A DNA stretch of 64,000 bases. Source: DATEDA01 sp963789885. Lineage in GTDB: Bacteria > Pseudomonadota > Gammaproteobacteria > Burkholderiales > SG8-39. Below are positions 60,469-64,000 of the stretch, piece by piece. A program made the translations under genes and the position numbers. Within the stretch, counting starts at the first letter, position 1. Every line of letters starts with the position of its first letter. The notes beneath the pieces are model-generated. The model was not told where the DNA came from. It searched no databases and saw only the letters and a program-made list of their open reading frames with translations. The stretch lies in contig CAWBNB010000005.1 of assembly GCA_963789885.1 (NCBI GenBank), positions 124,001-188,000 on the forward strand, written 5' to 3'.

Positions 60469-61722
60469 ATGCCCGCCGACGACCGTCCGCTCTTCACGCC
60501 GATCCGGATCGGCAAGCTCGCGCTCGCGGGGCGCCTGATCAAGACGGCGACCGCCGAGACCCGCGCCTCCGACGACGGTTTCGTCACCCCGGAGCTCATC
60601 GACTTCTACCTGCCGATGGCGAAGGGCGGCACGCCGCTCATCATCACCGGCAACATCTACGTCGGCCTCGACGGCAAGTCGGCGCCGCACCAGGTGGGCG
60701 CGGATGACGACGACAAGATTCCGGGCCTGAGGCGCCTCACCGACGCGGTGCATGCGCACGGCTCGAGGATGTTCGCGCAGCTCAACCATTGCGGACGCCA
60801 GGTCGTGCCTCGCTTCGCCGGGCTGCGCGAGGCCGTTTCCGCCTCCGCGAAGACGGAGCTCGTGACCGGCACGCACCCGCGCGCGCTTGCGGTGCCGGAG
60901 ATCGAGCGGCTCGTGGCGCGATACGCCGATGCGGCCGAGCGCTGCAAGAAGGCGGGCTTCGACGGCATCCAGATCCACGCCGCCAACGGCTACCTGATGA
61001 GCCAGTTCCTCACGCCGTACACCAACCGGCGCACCGATGCGTACGGCGGGTCCGTCGAGGGACGCACCCGGCTCCTGCGCGAAGTGATTCGCGCGATCAA
61101 GTCGCGGCTCGGCGCCGACTTCCCGGTCATCGTCAAGATGAACGGCTCCGACTACCTGCCGCTGCGCCCGGGCCTCGGGACCGACGAGCTGGCGGAGATC
61201 GCCGTCATCCTGGAACGAGGCGGCGCCGACGCGATCGAAGTGTCGGTCGGGCACTACGAGTCGGGCTTTCCGATGGTGCGGGGGACGTTCGCGCGGTGCC
61301 TGCGCAACATGGTCCAGGGCAGCATGAGCCACCTCGGATTCTTCCGCCGCTGGTTCTTCCGGCTGTTCTGGCCGATCCTCGCGGTGGTGTTCGATCTGAT
61401 CTGGACGCCTCGCGAGGGCTTCAACCTCCGCTATACACGCGTCTTCAAGCCGAAGGTGTCGATCCCGGTGATCTGCGTCGGCGGGTTCCTCACGCGCGAG
61501 GCGATGGAAGCGGCGATCCGGAACGGCGAGTGCGACATCGTTTCCGCGGGGCGTGCCTTCATCGCCGATCCGCTCCTCTACCGCCATCTGCGCGAGAACG
61601 AGCCGGGCCCGCGGTGCGTCGACTGCAACGCCTGCATCGGCCACCTCGGCGCACAGCCGGCGGACTGCTATCACCCCCGCGTCAAAGCGGAGAAGGATGC
61701 GATGCTCGCGGCGCTGCCGTGA
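60469..61722 (+). CDS. NADH:flavin oxidoreductase (old yellow enzyme family)
   Basis: A 417-residue FMN-dependent TIM-barrel enzyme. Family segments include IGKLALAGRLIKTATAETRA, MFAQLNHCGRQVVPRF, RCKKAGFDGIQIHAANGYLM, SQFLTPYTNRRTDAYGGSVE and EVSVGHYESGF. The C-terminal CVDCNACIGHLG...DC cluster resembles the iron-sulfur site of 2,4-dienoyl-CoA reductase-type members, but the usual FAD/NADH domains are absent. An insertion of hydrophobic residues (FFRRWFFRLFWPILAVVFDL) lies between the barrel strands. The substrate is unknown; likely an enone or xenobiotic. AGGAGG precedes the ATG. Confidence 0.9.
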   Translation: MPADDRPLFTPIRIGKLALAGRLIKTATAETRASDDGFVTPELIDFYLPMAKGGTPLIITGNIYVGLDGKSAPHQVGADDDDKIPGLRRLTDAVHAHGSRMFAQLNHCGRQVVPRFAGLREAVSASAKTELVTGTHPRALAVPEIERLVARYADAAERCKKAGFDGIQIHAANGYLMSQFLTPYTNRRTDAYGGSVEGRTRLLREVIRAIKSRLGADFPVIVKMNGSDYLPLRPGLGTDELAEIAVILERGGADAIEVSVGHYESGFPMVRGTFARCLRNMVQGSMSHLGFFRRWFFRLFWPILAVVFDLIWTPREGFNLRYTRVFKPKVSIPVICVGGFLTREAMEAAIRNGECDIVSAGRAFIADPLLYRHLRENEPGPRCVDCNACIGHLGAQPADCYHPRVKAEKDAMLAALP

Positions 61723-61833
61723 CGAGCCCCGGGCCGAGCTGAACGCCGGCCACCGCGCCGTCGCCCGATTGGCCTACCATCCGGTTCCCGGCGGGGGACT
61801 TCCCGCCGGCAACGAGCGAAGCAGGAGCGCCGT

Positions 61834-62163
61834 ATGCGGATGACGGGGATCCCGTTCGATACCACCGACTGGTCGTCGGTGGAGCGCACCGAGCACAGGG
61901 GCGAAACGGGTGTCGCCTACTGGCGCACTCGCGACTTCGGCGGGATCCGCGTCCGGATGGTCGAGTACAGCCCGGGGTACGTCGCCGACCACTGGTGCTC
62001 GAAGGGACACATCATGCTCTGCCTCGAAGGCGAGCTGCACACCGAGCTCGAGGACGGCCGCACGTTCGTGCTCAAACCCGGCATGACGTATCAGGTCGCC
62101 GATAACGCGGACGCCCATCGCTCGCGCGCGCCGGTCGGGGCGAAGCTCTTCGTGGTGGACTGA
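61834..62163 (+). CDS. DHCW-motif cupin-fold protein
   Basis: A 109-residue protein matching the DHCW-motif cupin group. The name motif and neighbours are visible in YVADHWCSKGHIMLCLEGEL, with LEDGRTFVLKPGMTYQVADN and AHRSRAPVGAKLFVVD at the end. The conserved histidines and Cys could bind a metal. Function is unknown. It lies upstream of a LysE gene by 12 bp. Confidence 0.86.
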   Translation: MRMTGIPFDTTDWSSVERTEHRGETGVAYWRTRDFGGIRVRMVEYSPGYVADHWCSKGHIMLCLEGELHTELEDGRTFVLKPGMTYQVADNADAHRSRAPVGAKLFVVD

Positions 62164-62175
62164 GGCGGGATCGGC

Positions 62176-62802
62176 ATGTCCGACGCGCAGGTGCTGCTCT
62201 TCGTCGTCACCTCGCTGGTGGTGATCCTCACGCCCGGCCAGGACATGATCCTCGTGATGTCGCGCTCGATCGCGCAAGGCTCGGCCGCCGGGATCGCGAC
62301 CGCGGCGGGCGTCAGCACCGGCCTCCTCGGTCATACGCTCCTCGCCGGGCTGGGCCTGGGCTCCCTCCTCCTCGCTTCCGAGACGCTGTTCGTGGCCCTC
62401 AAGCTCGTCGGCGCGTCGTATCTGATCTATCTCGGCGTGCGGCTCCTCTGGTTCCGGCCGGCCACGCTCGAGCTCACCGGTCTGCGGGCGGCACCGCTGC
62501 GGCGGCTGTTCGTCCAGGGCGCGCTGTCGAACCTGTCGAATCCCAAGATCGCCATCTTCTATTTCGCCTTCCTGCCGCAGTTCATCTCGGCCGACACCGG
62601 GCATCCGACCCTGGTGCTGCTGATGCTGGGCGCGGTCTTCTCGCTGCTCACCTTCCTGGTGAAAGGACCGGTGGGCTACTTCGCCGGCGCGCTGTCGGCG
62701 TGGTTGCGTGCCCGGCCCCCGGTGCTGGTGGGCATGCACCGCGCGAGCGGTGCGGTGCTGGTCGCGCTCGGAGTGGGGCTTGCCCTCGAACGCCGGGCGT
62801 GA
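62176..62802 (+). CDS. LysE/RhtB-family exporter
   Basis: A 208-residue amino-acid-exporter-type membrane protein with six helices. Family blocks are SLVVILTPGQDMILVMSRSI, AQGSAAGIATAAGVSTGLLG and NLSNPKIAIFYFAFLPQFIS, the last being a hallmark of RhtB proteins. The cargo is unknown; related proteins export threonine, homoserine or lysine. It ends 4 bp before arfB. Confidence 0.92.
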   Translation: MSDAQVLLFVVTSLVVILTPGQDMILVMSRSIAQGSAAGIATAAGVSTGLLGHTLLAGLGLGSLLLASETLFVALKLVGASYLIYLGVRLLWFRPATLELTGLRAAPLRRLFVQGALSNLSNPKIAIFYFAFLPQFISADTGHPTLVLLMLGAVFSLLTFLVKGPVGYFAGALSAWLRARPPVLVGMHRASGAVLVALGVGLALERRA

Positions 62803-62806
62803 CCGC

Positions 62807-63211
62807 ATGCCAATCAGCGCGCCGATCCCGCTCTCGGAGATCGAGATCACGGCCGTCCGGGCCCAAGGCGCGGGCGGCCAGAACGTCAACAAGGTTTCCA
62901 GCGCCATTCACCTGCGGTTCGACATCAATGCCTCGTCCCTGCCCGAGCCGGTCAAGCACCGCCTGCTCCGCCGCAGCGATCACCGGATCACCCGCGAGGG
63001 CATCGTGATCATCAAGGCGCAGCAGCATCGCAGCCTCGAGCTGAACCGCGCGGAGGCACTCGAGCGCCTGCAGGCGCTCGTCGACAGCGCGGCGGTCGCG
63101 CCGAAGAAGCGGAAAGCCACGCGGCCTACGCTCGCGTCGAAGCAGCGCCGCCTGGAGAGCAAGGTGAAGCGCGGACGGATCAAGGCGCTGCGGGGCAGGG
63201 TCGTCGACTGA
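62807..63211 (+). CDS. arfB: Alternative ribosome-rescue factor ArfB (YaeJ)
   Basis: Peptidyl-tRNA hydrolase that frees ribosomes stalled on truncated messages. Length is 134 aa. The catalytic GGQ is in TAVRAQGAGGQNVNKVSSAI, followed by HLRFDINASSLPEPVKHRLL. The basic tail (RRLESKVKRGRIKALRGRVV) inserts in the empty mRNA channel and is complete. It belongs with the release-factor superfamily but lacks the codon-recognition domain, which fits ArfB. Confidence 0.94.
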   Translation: MPISAPIPLSEIEITAVRAQGAGGQNVNKVSSAIHLRFDINASSLPEPVKHRLLRRSDHRITREGIVIIKAQQHRSLELNRAEALERLQALVDSAAVAPKKRKATRPTLASKQRRLESKVKRGRIKALRGRVVD

Positions 63212-63236
63212 CCGCCGCACGTGTGCAGCAGGATGA

Positions 63237-64000
63237 CTAGAGATGCCGCTCGTGGCGATGCGAGATCCACTCGCCGGTCGCCATGATGCTCGAGCACGCT
63301 GCGGTGATCAGCAGCGCGAGCGCGGCGGCGGCCGGGAAGTCCGAGCCCGTCTCGGAGATCAGGCTGTAGAGCTGTAGCGGCAGGATGAGGAGCTGGGTGC
63401 CGACGAGCGCGAGCGCGGTGCCGTAGGCGCCGAACACGACCGCCGCGACCAGGCACGCCGCGCCGACGACCGCGCCGAACACCTGCGGGAGCAGCACCTG
63501 CCGGAACGCCTGGGCCGGCGTCGCGCCGAGCGACTCCGCGACGACGAGCTGCGTGCGGTCGAAGTTCACCAGCACCGGCAGCAGGAGCATCACCACCCGC
63601 GGAATGAGGTAGTAGGAGGATGCGAACGCGAGCCCCACGGGCGTGAAGAGCACCGCGCCCACCACCGCCGGATCCAGGCCGGCGAATCCCACGAGCTGCG
63701 TGAAGAACCCCGCGCGGCCGTAGGCGAGGATGAATCCGTACGCGACGATCAGGCCGGAAAAGGTGAGCGGCAGGGCGATCACGAACGAGAGCAGCGTGCG
63801 CGGGCGCTCCGGCATGCGCGAGAGGTGAAGCGCGACCGTTATGCCGACGAGCGTCGAGACGGTCGTGGCGACGAGCGTGAGCAGGACGCTCCCGGCGAGC
63901 GACGGCCAGAACGTCGGCGCGGCGAGGATGCGGGCGAACGCCGTCCCGCCGCCGGCGAAGGCGTCGACCGCGACCCCGGCGACCGGCAGCGCGAAGAAGA
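63237..64000 (-). CDS. ABC transporter permease, partial (start beyond window)
   Basis: The minus-strand frame is open from the window edge (FFALPVAGVAVDAFAGG) and ends at 63237, so at least 254 residues belong to it. Inner-membrane permease with multiple helices; the EAA loop is AESLGATPAQAFRQVLLP, followed by QVFGAVVGAACLVAAVVFGA. The short ATG at 63815 is not the natural start because the upstream sequence continues the protein in frame. It resembles inorganic-ion, thiamine or phosphonate permeases; the substrate cannot be named without the binding-protein gene. Confidence 0.88.
   Translation of the reverse strand, partial: FFALPVAGVAVDAFAGGGTAFARILAAPTFWPSLAGSVLLTLVATTVSTLVGITVALHLSRMPERPRTLLSFVIALPLTFSGLIVAYGFILAYGRAGFFTQLVGFAGLDPAVVGAVLFTPVGLAFASSYYLIPRVVMLLLPVLVNFDRTQLVVAESLGATPAQAFRQVLLPQVFGAVVGAACLVAAVVFGAYGTALALVGTQLLILPLQLYSLISETGSDFPAAAALALLITAACSSIMATGEWISHRHERHL

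Overview
The window is about 70% G+C and reads as chromosomal DNA of a betaproteobacterium. The signs are the order DUF971-ubiE-Tim44 with ubiJ and ubiB further on, phoB-phoR, a PHA phasin, a DUF2917 protein, HemJ, and TamA-TamB. It is probably Burkholderiales-like; the rank is an inference from gene content.

Layout. 1-1.9 kb: phoB-phoR on the minus strand (phoR cut by the window edge) with a candidate PHO box. 1.9-3.9 kb: DUF971, ubiE and a Tim44-like gene. The usual continuation, ubiJ and ubiB, appears only at 17.6-20.4 kb. The 13.7 kb in between is accessory: a HEPN/MNT toxin-antitoxin pair flanked by an intact and a decayed copy of one small gene; a 7.4 kb minus-strand sensor kinase with about 13 GAF units, coupled to a receiver protein and a sigma-54 activator; a DUF2917 gene; a phasin; and a transglutaminase. 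20.4-25.3 kb: acyltransferase and a potABCD-type polyamine importer. 25.4-30 kb: class III alcohol dehydrogenase, a dehydrogenase remnant, a macrodomain protein, a VanZ protein and a double nitroreductase. 30.1-39.5 kb: AsmA-like, TamA and TamB in one tight envelope operon. 39.6-44.6 kb: a QueC-like gene, then a coupled run of ferredoxin, hydrolase, NodI/NodJ-type exporter, HemJ and threonine ammonia-lyase. 44.6-46.2 kb: lower-GC DNA with two attC-like sites and cassette genes but no integrase. 46.4-63.2 kb: a patchwork of small accessory enzymes, including three GFA-family zinc proteins, cupins, nitroreductase, hydrolases, GST, old yellow enzyme, LysE and ArfB, interspersed with gene 3'-end remnants. 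The window ends in a partial ABC permease.

A caveat runs through everything. Many genes carry one-base frameshifts while protein similarity continues on both sides. They are dense in the repeated GAF array and scattered elsewhere (phasin, transglutaminase, acyltransferase, AsmA, VOC). Most behave as single-base insertions, which suggests unpolished long-read sequence rather than decay, although true pseudogenes cannot be excluded. I typed frame-broken genes as pseudogene to describe the sequence as given.

The most interesting signals are the giant GAF-array kinase, the HEPN/MNT module with two operators exactly 21 bp apart and duplicated flanks, the interrupted ubi cluster, the integrase-less attC array, and the recurrence of 3'-only gene remnants. 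No tRNA, rRNA, CRISPR array, insertion sequence or phage gene was recognised.
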